64,000 nt of DNA from Iamia sp963728655 (GTDB lineage Bacteria > Actinomycetota > Acidimicrobiia > Acidimicrobiales > Iamiaceae). The notes below the pieces were generated by a model. The model was not told the DNA's origin, searched no databases, and saw nothing but the letters and a program-made list of their open reading frames with translations. This document shows positions 44,896 through 52,531 of this stretch, piece by piece. A program made the translations under genes and the position numbers. The stretch lies in contig CAVSLD010000002.1 in the NCBI GenBank assembly GCA_963728655.1, positions 682,001 through 746,000 of the forward strand. The letters are read 5' to 3'. How positions within the stretch are numbered: position 1 is the stretch's first letter; each line of letters opens with the position of its first letter.

Positions 44896-45429
44896 GTGCT
44901 CGACGTGGGGACCGATGGCGGGGTCGGCGGGGGGACGGCCGAGATCCTGCACTGGCCGGCCGATGCCGCCCTGCTCGAGGACCTGCGGGCCCAGGGCCGG
45001 CCCCGCCTCCTCGTCCTGGACCCCGGCGTGGTGCCACCCCCTGCGGTCGACGCCCTCGAGGACGTGATCTGGACCCCCGCCGACGAGCGGGACCTCTTCG
45101 CCCGGCTCAACCGCCTGGCCCTCCGAAGCGTGCAGCCCGCCGGCCTGGCCGTCGGCGACGTGGTCGTCGACGACGCCGGCGTGCTGTCCTTCGCCGGGCG
45201 CCGGGTGCAGCTCCCGGTGGTGGAGCGCCGCCTGGTCGACGTGCTGGTGACCGCCCCGGGCCGGGTCCACCGGCGCGAGGACCTGTGCCTCGCCGCCTGG
45301 GGGGGCGCCGCCCGCGCCCGGCGCTCCCTCGACACCCGCATCTCCTCGCTGCGGGCCCGCCTGGCCGCGGTGGGACTCACCGTCGGGTGCGTCCCCGGGC
45401 GGGGCTTCCTGCTCGCGGTGCGGCCATGA
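44896..45429 (+). CDS. winged-helix DNA-binding protein with reduced receiver-like N-terminus (A)
   Basis: A 177-residue protein. An N-terminal alpha/beta segment (AEILHWPADAALLEDLRAQG, RPRLLVLDPGVVPPPAV) looks like a shortened receiver. A linker leads to an OmpR/PhoB-type winged helix (about 90-175: LPVVERRLVDVLVTAPGRV, then HRREDLCLAAW, SLDTRISSLRARLAAVGL, GCVPGRGFLLAV). The receiver lacks the full acidic pocket, so phosphorylation is doubtful. The next gene overlaps by ATGA. It shares its layout and sequence with the protein at 45910. Confidence 0.7.
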   Translation: MLDVGTDGGVGGGTAEILHWPADAALLEDLRAQGRPRLLVLDPGVVPPPAVDALEDVIWTPADERDLFARLNRLALRSVQPAGLAVGDVVVDDAGVLSFAGRRVQLPVVERRLVDVLVTAPGRVHRREDLCLAAWGGAARARRSLDTRISSLRARLAAVGLTVGCVPGRGFLLAVRP

Positions 45430-45836
45430 GCGCGTCGCCGGCCCCCGCCCCCCGGCTCCGCCCGGGCCGGTCCCGGGCCGACACCGGGTGGCGCCTGGCC
45501 GGCCTGCTCGGCCTCATGCTCGTCACCTTCGTGTGGATGCCCCTCGGTGCCCGCGACGCAGCCGGCGTGTCGTCGGTCCTGCCCGCCCTCCGCCCCGTCG
45601 CCCTGGCCCAACCCGCGGGAGCCGTGGTCACCGCGGCCACCAGCGCCCCGACCGGCGCCGTCCCGCAGGCCCCGCGGCCCCGTGCCCCCGTGGTGGCCAC
45701 CCTCGCCGCCTCCGCCGCCGCCGTGCTCGTCGCGGCCGCGGCGGTGGTCGTGGGTCGTCGCCCGACCCTGGCCGACGTGCCCCGCCTCCCGGCCCTCGCC
45801 ACCCTGGCCGACCGGGCCCCGCCTCTCGTCCCCTGA
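45426..45836 (+). CDS. small membrane protein between two winged-helix genes
   Basis: A 136-residue protein with two predicted membrane helices, WRLAGLLGLMLVTFVWMPLG and VATLAASAAAVLVAAAAVVV, separated by an Ala/Pro-rich loop of about 60 residues. ATG 45426 overlaps the stop of winged-helix protein A (ATGA). No known family. Translational coupling suggests it works with the regulator, for example as its membrane partner. Confidence 0.6.
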   Translation: MSASPAPAPRLRPGRSRADTGWRLAGLLGLMLVTFVWMPLGARDAAGVSSVLPALRPVALAQPAGAVVTAATSAPTGAVPQAPRPRAPVVATLAASAAAVLVAAAAVVVGRRPTLADVPRLPALATLADRAPPLVP

Positions 45837-45875
45837 TCCGACCACGTCCGCACCCGCGGACCGTGCCGAGATCGC

Positions 45876-45889
45876 GCGCCCGCGGGCGC
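45876..45889. promoter_or_regulatory. 14-bp perfect palindrome before winged-helix gene B
   Basis: GCGCCCGCGGGCGC lies 20 nt before ATG 45910, just ahead of the AAAGGA ribosome binding site. It could be an operator or a leader hairpin. Confidence 0.35.
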
Positions 45890-45909
45890 ACGTGGACGAA
45901 AGGAACCCC

Positions 45910-46464
45910 ATGCTCGGTCGCACGACTGATCCCACGGACCAGGCCGACGGCCTGTCCACCACCGTCACCCTCCTCCGCTGGCCCGACGAGGCCGACCGAC
46001 GCGACGAGCTGGCCGCCGACGGCCGCCCCCGCCTCCTGGTCGTGCCCGCCGACGCCGCCCCGCCCCTCGTGTGGGACGACCTCGAGGACTGGGTCCGCGA
46101 CCCCGCCGACCCCGTGGAGGTGCAGACCCGCCTGCTCTCCCTCGAGCAGCGGGCCCTGCCCGAGGCCGACGCCGTCCCCCGACCCCGGCCCAGCCTCGAC
46201 GCCGACGGCATCGTGCGCTGGGAGGGGCGCTGGACCAGCGTGCCCCCCATCGAGGCCCGGATCCTGGCGCCCCTCCTCGCCCACCAGGGCGCGGTCGTGC
46301 ACCGCCCCCGCCTCCTCGACGCGGCGTGGCCCGACGGGGTGGCGTCGGAGCGGGTGCTCGACGGCCGCATCAAGCACCTGCGCGGCCGGCTGGCGCCGCT
46401 CGGGCTGGCCATCCGCACGGTGCGGGGCATCGGCTTCCTGCTCGAGCCGCGCGACGAGGGCTGA
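45910..46464 (+). CDS. winged-helix DNA-binding protein with reduced receiver-like N-terminus (B)
   Basis: A 184-residue paralogue of the protein at 44896. The N-terminal TVTLLRWPDEADRRDELAAD and GRPRLLVVPADAAPPLVWDD align with protein A. The C-terminal winged helix has PPIEARILAPLLAHQGAVVH, SERVLDGRIKHLRGRLAPLG and RTVRGIGFLLEP. The acidic residue present in A (LVLD) is replaced here (LVVPAD), so no classical phospho-acceptor is evident. AAAGGA precedes the ATG. It is followed by a strong terminator, so the three genes form one module. Confidence 0.7.
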   Translation: MLGRTTDPTDQADGLSTTVTLLRWPDEADRRDELAADGRPRLLVVPADAAPPLVWDDLEDWVRDPADPVEVQTRLLSLEQRALPEADAVPRPRPSLDADGIVRWEGRWTSVPPIEARILAPLLAHQGAVVHRPRLLDAAWPDGVASERVLDGRIKHLRGRLAPLGLAIRTVRGIGFLLEPRDEG

Positions 46465-46469
46465 GGGCG

Positions 46470-46497
46470 CCCACCGGGTCGGCCATCGCCCGGTGGG
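46470..46497 (+). terminator. terminator of the winged-helix operon
   Basis: CCCACCGGG and CCCGGTGGG form a perfect 9-bp stem with a 10-nt loop, 6 nt after the stop codon. Confidence 0.65.
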
Positions 46498-46512
46498 TGG
46501 GGCTGGTCCGGC

Positions 46513-46518
46513 CAGACT
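46513..46518 (+). promoter_or_regulatory. -10 box CAGACT, leaderless start of corA
   Basis: CAGACT ends 6 nt before GTG 46525, just downstream of the previous operon's terminator. Confidence 0.45.
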
Positions 46519-46524
46519 GGGCCC

Positions 46525-47488
46525 GTGATCGTCGACTGCGCCGTCTACCGGGACGGGGTCCGCGTCGACCGTCCCGCCACCATCTCCGGGGCGACCGACG
46601 ACGACCCCGGTTCCTTCACCTGGATCGGGCTGCACGACCCCTCCGGCGACGAGATCGACCTCGTCTCCGACGAGTGCGGACTGCACCAGCTGCTGGTCGA
46701 GGACGTGCGCAAGGCCCACCAGCGGGCCAAGTGGGACGCCTTCGAGGAGACGGCCCTGGTCGTGTTCAAGACCGCGATCTACCAGCCCCCGGATCGGGTC
46801 GACATCGGCGAGCTGCAGGTGATCGTCGGACGCCAGTTCGTCGTCACCGTGCGCCACGGCGACGCCGCCTCCCTGGCCAGCGTGCGGACCCGCCTGGAGG
46901 CCGACCCCGACCTGTTGCGCCTCGGGCCCATGGCCGTCCTCTACGGGGCGGCCGACGAGGTCGTCGACGCCTACGCCCCGGTGATGACCGAGCTGGAGAC
47001 CGACGTCGACGAGGCCGAGGTGGCCGTCTTCAGCACCGAGCGGACCAACGAGGCGCCTCGCCTGTTCCACCTCAAGCGCCAGGTGCTCGAGATGCGCCGC
47101 AACATCGTCCCGGTCGGGGCGGTGGTCGACGGCCTGTGCAGCGCGGAGCCCCACGGCGTGCCCGAGGCCCTGCTCGACTACTTCCAGGACGTGGCCGACC
47201 ACGCCCACCGGGTGATGGGGCGGGTCGAGGTCGCCCGCGAGCTGCTCACCGACGCCCTCAACGCCAACCTGGCCCAGCAGGGCGTGCAGCAGAACGACGA
47301 CATGCGCCGCATCTCGGCCTGGGCCGCGGTGTTCGCCGCCCCGACCCTCCTGGCCGGGGTGTGGGGGATGAACTTCGAGCACATGCCCGAGCTGGGCGCG
47401 CGACTTCGGCTACGTGGGGGCCATCGTCGCCATGGTCGCCCTGTCCGGCGCCCTCATCGCCGTCTTCCGCCGCGCCGGTTGGCTCTGA
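46525..47488 (+). pseudogene. corA: magnesium/cobalt transporter CorA, frameshifted near the 3' end
   Basis: About 320 residues when corrected. The cytoplasmic domain (FTWIGLHDPSGDEIDLVSDE, QLLVEDVRKAHQRAKWDAFE) and long helix lead to the first membrane helix ISAWAAVFAAPTLLAGVWGM and the GMN selectivity motif (GMNFEHMPEL). At about 47398-47404 an extra base (GGC G CGC GAC TTC) shifts the frame. Removing it gives DFGYVGAIVAMVALSGALIA and VFRRAGWL, the second membrane helix and basic tail ending at TGA 47486-47488. A sequence error is likely. It forms a pentameric Mg2+ channel. Confidence 0.87.
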
Positions 47489-47494
47489 CCCTCC

Positions 47495-48583
47495 TCAGCG
47501 GGGGTAGACGTCGACCTCGGTGGCCTTCACCGCCAGCCACACGGCGTCTCCCGGTGCCAGGGCCAGGTCGGCCAGGGCGGCGGGGGTGATCTCCGCGGTC
47601 ACCGGCGCCGGGCCCACGGTCTGCACCCGCACCCGGTCGGCGTCGGTCTCGATCCCCGCCACCACCGCCTCCCACACGTTGCGGGGGCTGCCCCCCGGGC
47701 GCTCGGTGTGCAGGGCCACGGTACGGGGCCGGATGGCGACGTAGACCGCCTCGCCCACGACCCGGTCGGTGCTCGATCGGGTGGCGAGGGCGTGGCCGTC
47801 GCGGTCGAGGCGCACCGCTCCCGGGCCCTCGACGGTGCCGGGCAGGAGGCTGACCCCGAGCAGGTCCGCCACCCACGGGGAGCGGGGTCGGGTGGCGACC
47901 TCCGACGGGGTGCCGTCCTGCAGCGCCCGCCCGCCCTCCAGCACCACCAGGCGGTCGGTGAGGGTCAGGGCGTCGACCGGGTCGTGGGTGACGACGAGGA
48001 CCGGTCCGGCGAAGGCCGCCAGGTGGGCCCGCAGGTCGCGCCGCACCTCGGCCCGGGTGGCCACGTCGAGCGCCGAGAGGGGCTCGTCCAGCAGCAGCAG
48101 GTCGGGCTCGGGGGCGAGGGCGCGGGCCAGGGCCACGCGCTGGGCCTGCCCACCGGAGAGCTCCGCGGGGCGGGACCCGGCCCGGTCGGCCAACCCGACG
48201 CGGGCGAGCCACGCGACGGCGGCATGGCGCGCCGCGGCCCGGCCGACGCGCCGGGCCCGCAGGCCGAAGGCGACGTTGTCGGCCGCGCTCAGGGTCGGGA
48301 ACAGGCGCAGGTCCTGGAACACCATGCCGACCGGGCGCTCCTCGGGCGGGACGCGGGTCCCCGACGCGGGATCGTCGAGCACCCGTGCGCCGAGGGTCGT
48401 GCGCCCCTCGTCGAGGGCCACCAGCCCGGCCAGGGCCCGCAGCAGGGTGGACTTGCCGGCGCCGTTGGGTCCGAGGAGGCCCACGACCTCGCCGGGGGCC
48501 ACCTCGAGGTCGACGTCGAGGGTGACGCGGGGCCGCCGGACGACGACCCGGGCCCGGAGGACGTCGCCGCCGGCGGGCGTCAC
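47495..48583 (-). CDS. modC: molybdate ABC transporter ATP-binding protein
   Basis: A 362-residue ABC ATPase. Walker A GLLGPNGAGKST, Q loop MVFQDLRLFPTLSAADNVAF, signature LSGGQAQRVALARALA, Walker B LLLLDEPLSALD and switch His VVTHD are all present. The C-terminal third is a TOBE domain (VQTVGPAPVTAEITPAALAD), typical of ModC. GTG 48583 overlaps the stop of modB (GTGA). It powers molybdate import and is the last gene of the operon. It ends 7 nt from the convergent corA. Confidence 0.93.
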   Translation of the reverse strand: MTPAGGDVLRARVVVRRPRVTLDVDLEVAPGEVVGLLGPNGAGKSTLLRALAGLVALDEGRTTLGARVLDDPASGTRVPPEERPVGMVFQDLRLFPTLSAADNVAFGLRARRVGRAAARHAAVAWLARVGLADRAGSRPAELSGGQAQRVALARALAPEPDLLLLDEPLSALDVATRAEVRRDLRAHLAAFAGPVLVVTHDPVDALTLTDRLVVLEGGRALQDGTPSEVATRPRSPWVADLLGVSLLPGTVEGPGAVRLDRDGHALATRSSTDRVVGEAVYVAIRPRTVALHTERPGGSPRNVWEAVVAGIETDADRVRVQTVGPAPVTAEITPAALADLALAPGDAVWLAVKATEVDVYPR

Positions 48584-49386
48584 CGGCCCGGGACCCAGCG
48601 ACCCCGCAGGCCCACCAGCACGGCGAGGGAGATGGCCACCAGCACCAGGCTGAGGACGATGGCCGCGCCCTGGTCCCCGCCCTGGAGGGTCTGGTACACG
48701 GCGAGGGGCATCGTCTGGGTGCGGCCCTGGAGGTTGCCGGCGAAGGTGATGGTGGCGCCGAACTCGCCCAGCGCCCGGGCCCAGGCCAGCACCGCCCCGG
48801 CCAGCAGCGAGGGTGCGACCTGGGGGAGGGTCACCCGCCGCAGCACCGTCCACCGCCCGGCGCCCAGGGTCGCGGCGGCCTCCTCCAGGCCGCGGTCCAC
48901 CGAGCGCAGTCCGCCCTCGAGGGTCACGACCAGGAAGGGCAGGGCCACGAAGGACTGGGCCAGCACCACCCCGGTGGTCGAGAAGGGGCTGAAGCCGACG
49001 GTGTCGGCGAGGAAGGCACCCAGGGCGCTGCGGCGACCCAGGGCGAAGAGCAGGGCGGCCCCGCCCACCACCGGGGGCAGGACCATGGGCAGGGTCACCA
49101 GGCCCCGCACCAGGCGGCGGCCGGGGAACGCGGCCCGGGCCAGGACCCATGCCAGCGGGACGCCGAGGCCGAGGCACACGGCCGTGCTGCACAGCGAGGT
49201 GACCAGCGACAGCCGCAGCGCGTCGCGCACCTCCGACGTGCCCAGGACGGCGCCGAGGTCGGACCACGGCGTGCGCTGGAGGAGCCCGACGAGGGGGAGG
49301 ACCAGGAACCCGGTGGCCACCACGGCCAGGGGCACCAGGCCGGCCGGCACCCGCCCGGCGGCGGCCTCCTCGCCCCGACGGGTCAC
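48580..49386 (-). CDS. modB: molybdate ABC transporter permease
   Basis: A 268-residue permease with about six membrane helices and the conserved EAA-type loop (EEAAATLGAGRWTVLRRVTL, then PQVAPSLLAG) for docking ModC. LARALGEFGATITFAGN-type sequence (WARALGEFGATITFAGNLQG here) is diagnostic of ModB. GTG 49386 overlaps the stop of modA (GTGA), and its own stop overlaps modC. Confidence 0.92.
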   Translation of the reverse strand: MTRRGEEAAAGRVPAGLVPLAVVATGFLVLPLVGLLQRTPWSDLGAVLGTSEVRDALRLSLVTSLCSTAVCLGLGVPLAWVLARAAFPGRRLVRGLVTLPMVLPPVVGGAALLFALGRRSALGAFLADTVGFSPFSTTGVVLAQSFVALPFLVVTLEGGLRSVDRGLEEAAATLGAGRWTVLRRVTLPQVAPSLLAGAVLAWARALGEFGATITFAGNLQGRTQTMPLAVYQTLQGGDQGAAIVLSLVLVAISLAVLVGLRGRWVPGR

Positions 49387-50231
49387 GGCGGCCCGAACCC
49401 GGCGTCGGCCAGGACGTCCTGGCCGTCGTCGGAGAGGACGAAGTCGATGAAGGCGCGCGCCGTCTGCACGTCGCCGGCCTGGCCCGGCACCGCGATCGGG
49501 TAGGTGGCCTCGACGTTCTGCTCGGCCGGGATCGCGATGCCCTCGACGCCGTCGCCGGCGGCCACCACGTCGGTGGCGTACACGATGCCCACGTCGACCT
49601 CGTCGGCCTCGACCTTGGTGAGCAGGGCCCGCACGTCCTGCTCGTCGCTGTCGACCGAGGGCTCCACGCCGGCCCGGTCGAGGGCCTCGCGGGCGAAGGA
49701 GCCGCAGGGGACCTCCTCGGCGCACAGGGCCACGACGAGGTCGTCGTCGGCCAGGTCGGACAGGTCGTCGACCTCCCCGGGGTTGCCCGGTGGCACGGCC
49801 AGCTCCAGGGCGTTGGTGGCGAAGGGCTGCGGGTCACCGTCGAGGGCGTCCGCCTCGACCAGGTCGTCCATGGTCGCGCGCGACGCGGTGGCGACGACGT
49901 CCGCCGGGGCCCCCTCGGTGACCTGGGTGACCAGGCCCGAGGACGGGCCGAAGCTGAGGTCCACCGTGGCCCCGGGGTGGGCCGCCTCGAAGGCGTCACC
50001 CAGATCCCCGAACACGTCGGTGAGGGAGGCCGCGGCGAAGACCGTGATGTGCCCTGCCGCCCCCGCCTCCGAGCTGGCGGCCCCGGCCCCGGCCCCGCCC
50101 ACGTCACCGGCGACCGTGGTGGACCCGGTGCCGTCGGCGACGGCGTCACCGTCGGAGCCACAGGCGGCGCCGGCCAGGGCGAGCACCGCGACGAGCGCGA
50201 GGAGCACGGGGTGGCGGCCGGTCGCGGTCAC
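49383..50231 (-). CDS. modA: molybdate-binding lipoprotein
   Basis: A 282-residue substrate-binding protein. A lipoprotein signal (LLALVAVLALAGAACGSDGD, acylated Cys) and a Gly/Ala/Ser linker lead to the ModA fold: ITVFAAASLTDVFGDLGDAF, LSFGPSSGLVTQVTEGAPAD, VEADEVDVGIVYATDVV and TYPIAVPGQAGD. The Ser residues of AAASL and GPSSGL are expected to bind the oxyanion. GTG 50231 overlaps the stop of the regulator gene (GTGA). It is exported and tethered to the membrane. Confidence 0.92.
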   Translation of the reverse strand: MTATGRHPVLLALVAVLALAGAACGSDGDAVADGTGSTTVAGDVGGAGAGAASSEAGAAGHITVFAAASLTDVFGDLGDAFEAAHPGATVDLSFGPSSGLVTQVTEGAPADVVATASRATMDDLVEADALDGDPQPFATNALELAVPPGNPGEVDDLSDLADDDLVVALCAEEVPCGSFAREALDRAGVEPSVDSDEQDVRALLTKVEADEVDVGIVYATDVVAAGDGVEGIAIPAEQNVEATYPIAVPGQAGDVQTARAFIDFVLSDDGQDVLADAGFGPP

Positions 50232-50629
50232 GGCCGGGCCCGGTCGACGAGGACGTCGGTGGACTTCACCGCCGCGTCGGCCAGCACGCCGGGGGCCAGG
50301 CCCAGGTCGTCGACGGCCTCGGCCGTGATGAGCGACACCACGCGGTGGGGGCCCGACTGGATCTCGACGGTGGCGGCCACGCCGTCGCGCTGCACCCTGG
50401 TGACGATGCCCCGGAAGCGGTTGCGGGCCGAGAGGCCCCGGGTCGAGGCCGCGGCACCCTCGGCCGCGGCCCGCTCGACGAGGAACCGGGCCAGGTCGGC
50501 CCCGTCGATGCTCCGGTGCCCGTTGTCGAGACGGTGCGTGGCCAGGTCGCCCCGGTCGGTCCAGCGCCGCACGGTGTCGACGCTGACGCCGGCCAGATCG
50601 GCGACCTGGCCTGGTGTGAGCGAGGTCAT
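50228..50629 (-). CDS. MerR-type HTH + TOBE molybdate-responsive regulator
   Basis: A 133-residue protein. The MerR/excisionase-like helix-turn-helix (TPGQVADLAGVSVDTVRRWT, DRGDLATHRLDNGHRSIDGA) covers residues 1-60. A single TOBE/Mop-like domain (ARNRFRGIVTRVQRDGVAAT, VSLITAEAVDDLGLAPGVLA) covers 68-130 and should bind molybdate. It is not a classical ModE (LysR-type HTH with two Mop domains), but its place as first gene of the mod operon and the palindrome at its own promoter suggest the same job. ATG 50629 lies 6 nt after a TAAGGT box, so the mRNA should be leaderless. Confidence 0.85.
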   Translation of the reverse strand: MTSLTPGQVADLAGVSVDTVRRWTDRGDLATHRLDNGHRSIDGADLARFLVERAAAEGAAASTRGLSARNRFRGIVTRVQRDGVAATVEIQSGPHRVVSLITAEAVDDLGLAPGVLADAAVKSTDVLVDRARP

Positions 50630-50635
50630 GGCGTG

Positions 50636-50641
50636 ACCTTA
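50636..50641 (-). promoter_or_regulatory. -10 box TAAGGT of the mod operon
   Basis: TAAGGT on the minus strand ends 6 nt before the regulator ATG and directly abuts the palindrome at 50642-50657. Confidence 0.55.
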
Positions 50642-50657
50642 CCTCGCAGGTGCGAGG
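50642..50657. promoter_or_regulatory. palindromic operator candidate of the mod operon
   Basis: CCTCGCA-2 nt-TGCGAGG, perfect 7-bp arms lying between the -35 region and the -10 box. A protein bound here would block RNA polymerase, fitting autorepression when molybdate is plentiful. Confidence 0.6.
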
Positions 50658-50668
50658 ACCAGGGTGGC

Positions 50669-51697
50669 TCAGCTGGAGAAGTCGTCGATGACGGCCTGGG
50701 CCTCGGGCTGCTCGAGGTCGAGGCGGTTGGGGTCCACCGCCGCGGGGACGGTGGGCAGCGTGGTGGGCTCGGGGTCGAGGTCGCCCATGGCCAGGGCGAA
50801 GCGGATGGCGTCGATCAGCTCCATGTGGTTGTCGACCGCCAGCCCGCCGAGGAGGGCCTGGCCCACGTCGTTGAGGGCGAAGGGGTCCTTGCTCGCCCCC
50901 GCCTCGGACAGCACCGCCCGCAGGAACACCTGCTGGCGCTGCACGCGTCCCAGGTCGGCGGTGGGGTCGGTGACCTCGGTGCCGTCGATGACCTCGGTGT
51001 AGGTGCGGCTGCGCACGTAGGCCAGCGCCTGCTCGCCGTCGAGCTCGACGGGACCCGACTCCTTCACGTCGAGGCCGGACTTCACGTCGAAGGCGGGGTT
51101 GGGGAAGTCGATGACCACCCCGCCCACGGCGTCGACCACCCCGGCGAAGCTGTCGAAGCCGATCTCGATGTAGCGGTCGATCGGGATCCCCACGGACTGC
51201 TGGACGGTCTGGATCAGGGCGACGGGTCCGTCGTTGTAGGCCGAGTTGATGAGCGTGGGGGTCTGGTCCTCGCGGCCCACGATGGGGACGAGCAGGTCGC
51301 GGGGCAGCGACATGATGCGGGCCGGCCCGTCGCCGGTGCGCAGCACCATGATCGTGTCGGACCGGTTGCCCTCGACGCCCTCGCGGTTGTCGGTGCCGAC
51401 GAGGAGGTAGTTGGTCCCGCCGTCGCCGCCCTCGAGGACGCTCGTGCCGTCCACGTCGACGTCGACCCGCTCGACCTTGTCCCACTGGCGCACGGCGTAG
51501 AACCAGCCCATCTCCACGCCGAGGAGGCCCAGCACCACGGCCACCCCGACCAGGCCCAGGCCGATGCGCAGCGGACCCCGGCGCCGGCCGGGCCGGCCGT
51601 CGGAGCGGGTGGTGCGCCGTCCGCGGAAGGCCACGATCGCACCCACCAGGACGAGGCCCTGGACGAGCCCGACGACGAACAGGATGACGGCGACCAT
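50669..51697 (-). CDS. LCP family glycopolymer transferase, copy 3
   Basis: A 342-residue LCP protein. Unlike the pair at 13-16 kb it starts with two membrane segments (VILFVVGLVQGLVLVGAIVA, LRIGLGLVGVAVVLGLLGVE) and lacks a LytR_C domain. The LCP domain has NYLLVGTDNREGVEGNRSDT, IMSLPRDLLVPIVG, LINSAYNDGPVALIQTVQ and LDGEQALAYVRSRTY, with the conserved Arg and Asp residues of the active site. It follows the FHA gene by 2 nt and should be co-transcribed from the leaderless promoter at 52333. Confidence 0.9.
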   Translation of the reverse strand: MVAVILFVVGLVQGLVLVGAIVAFRGRRTTRSDGRPGRRRGPLRIGLGLVGVAVVLGLLGVEMGWFYAVRQWDKVERVDVDVDGTSVLEGGDGGTNYLLVGTDNREGVEGNRSDTIMVLRTGDGPARIMSLPRDLLVPIVGREDQTPTLINSAYNDGPVALIQTVQQSVGIPIDRYIEIGFDSFAGVVDAVGGVVIDFPNPAFDVKSGLDVKESGPVELDGEQALAYVRSRTYTEVIDGTEVTDPTADLGRVQRQQVFLRAVLSEAGASKDPFALNDVGQALLGGLAVDNHMELIDAIRFALAMGDLDPEPTTLPTVPAAVDPNRLDLEQPEAQAVIDDFSS

Positions 51698-51699
51698 CG

Positions 51700-52326
51700 C
51701 TAGAGGACCTCGGTGGCGTCGGGGCCGGCGGGCGGGCGGTCGGCGGGCGCCGTCGGACCGCCGGCGACCTCGGTGTAGGTGATGGTGACCGGGCCGATGC
51801 CGATGCGGTCGCCGTCCTGGAGTGGGGCCACCCGGCCCTCGGGGATGGTGTGGCCGTTGAGGAGGGTGCCGTTGGAGGAGCCCACGTCCTTGACCTCCCA
51901 GCCTCCCTTGCGGCGGGGGCGCACCACGGCGTGGGCCCGGCTGGCCCGGCTGTCGGGGATGCGGAGGCGCTGGTCGGTGCCCCGACCCATGGTGACGACC
52001 TCGTCGCCCAGCTCCACGCGGTCCGATCCGTCCGACATCGTCAGGCGCCCGCGGCGGGGACCGGCGGCGGCGGCCGGTCGGGGCGGCGGGGCGGCCACGG
52101 CCGGGCCCGCCCCGGCGGCGGCGGTGGCCCGCGGGTGGTTGACCCTGATGGCGGGGGCCGGCTGGTCGGCCGCGGGTGCCGACGGCCGGGGGCCGGGGGC
52201 ACGGGCGCGCTCGGGAGCCGGCCCGGCGACCGGGAGGGGCGTCCGTCGACCGAAGGCGCCGGTCAGGGCCACGGCCAGCAGCACGCCGACGGCGAGGCCG
52301 CCGAGGAGCGCGAGGACGTCGACCAC
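51700..52326 (-). CDS. FHA-domain membrane protein
   Basis: A 208-residue protein. One N-terminal membrane helix (MVDVLALLGGLAVGVLLAVA) and an Ala/Pro-rich linker of about 75 residues precede a cytoplasmic FHA domain: VTMGRGTDQRLRIPDSRASR, AHAVVRPRRKGGWEVKDVGS and SNGTLLNGHTI. The Arg, Ser and Asn residues that bind phosphothreonine are present. It probably links Ser/Thr kinase signalling to the envelope, in line with the LCP gene 2 nt downstream. GTG 52326 lies 6 nt after a TAGCCT box. Confidence 0.87.
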   Translation of the reverse strand: MVDVLALLGGLAVGVLLAVALTGAFGRRTPLPVAGPAPERARAPGPRPSAPAADQPAPAIRVNHPRATAAAGAGPAVAAPPPRPAAAAGPRRGRLTMSDGSDRVELGDEVVTMGRGTDQRLRIPDSRASRAHAVVRPRRKGGWEVKDVGSSNGTLLNGHTIPEGRVAPLQDGDRIGIGPVTITYTEVAGGPTAPADRPPAGPDATEVL

Positions 52327-52332
52327 GCCCGG

Positions 52333-52338
52333 AGGCTA
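52333..52338 (-). promoter_or_regulatory. -10 box TAGCCT, leaderless start of the FHA-LCP operon
   Basis: TAGCCT on the minus strand ends 6 nt before GTG 52326. Confidence 0.55.
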
Positions 52339-52531
52339 CCGAGGGCGGCCCCCCGGGCAGGGGACGGCCCGGGTGGGTCACCTCCCCCCTCACCGCCACC
52401 GCGTGGTCCCCGACTGCAGCCAGGACCTGTCCGCCGGGGGGGGGCGGCCGAGGAGCGTGCTGCGACCGATCCGGCGCCCCCAGGAGGGCGTGGTCGCCGG
52501 CTCTCGCCGCCCGGGGGCGACGCGGAGCGGC

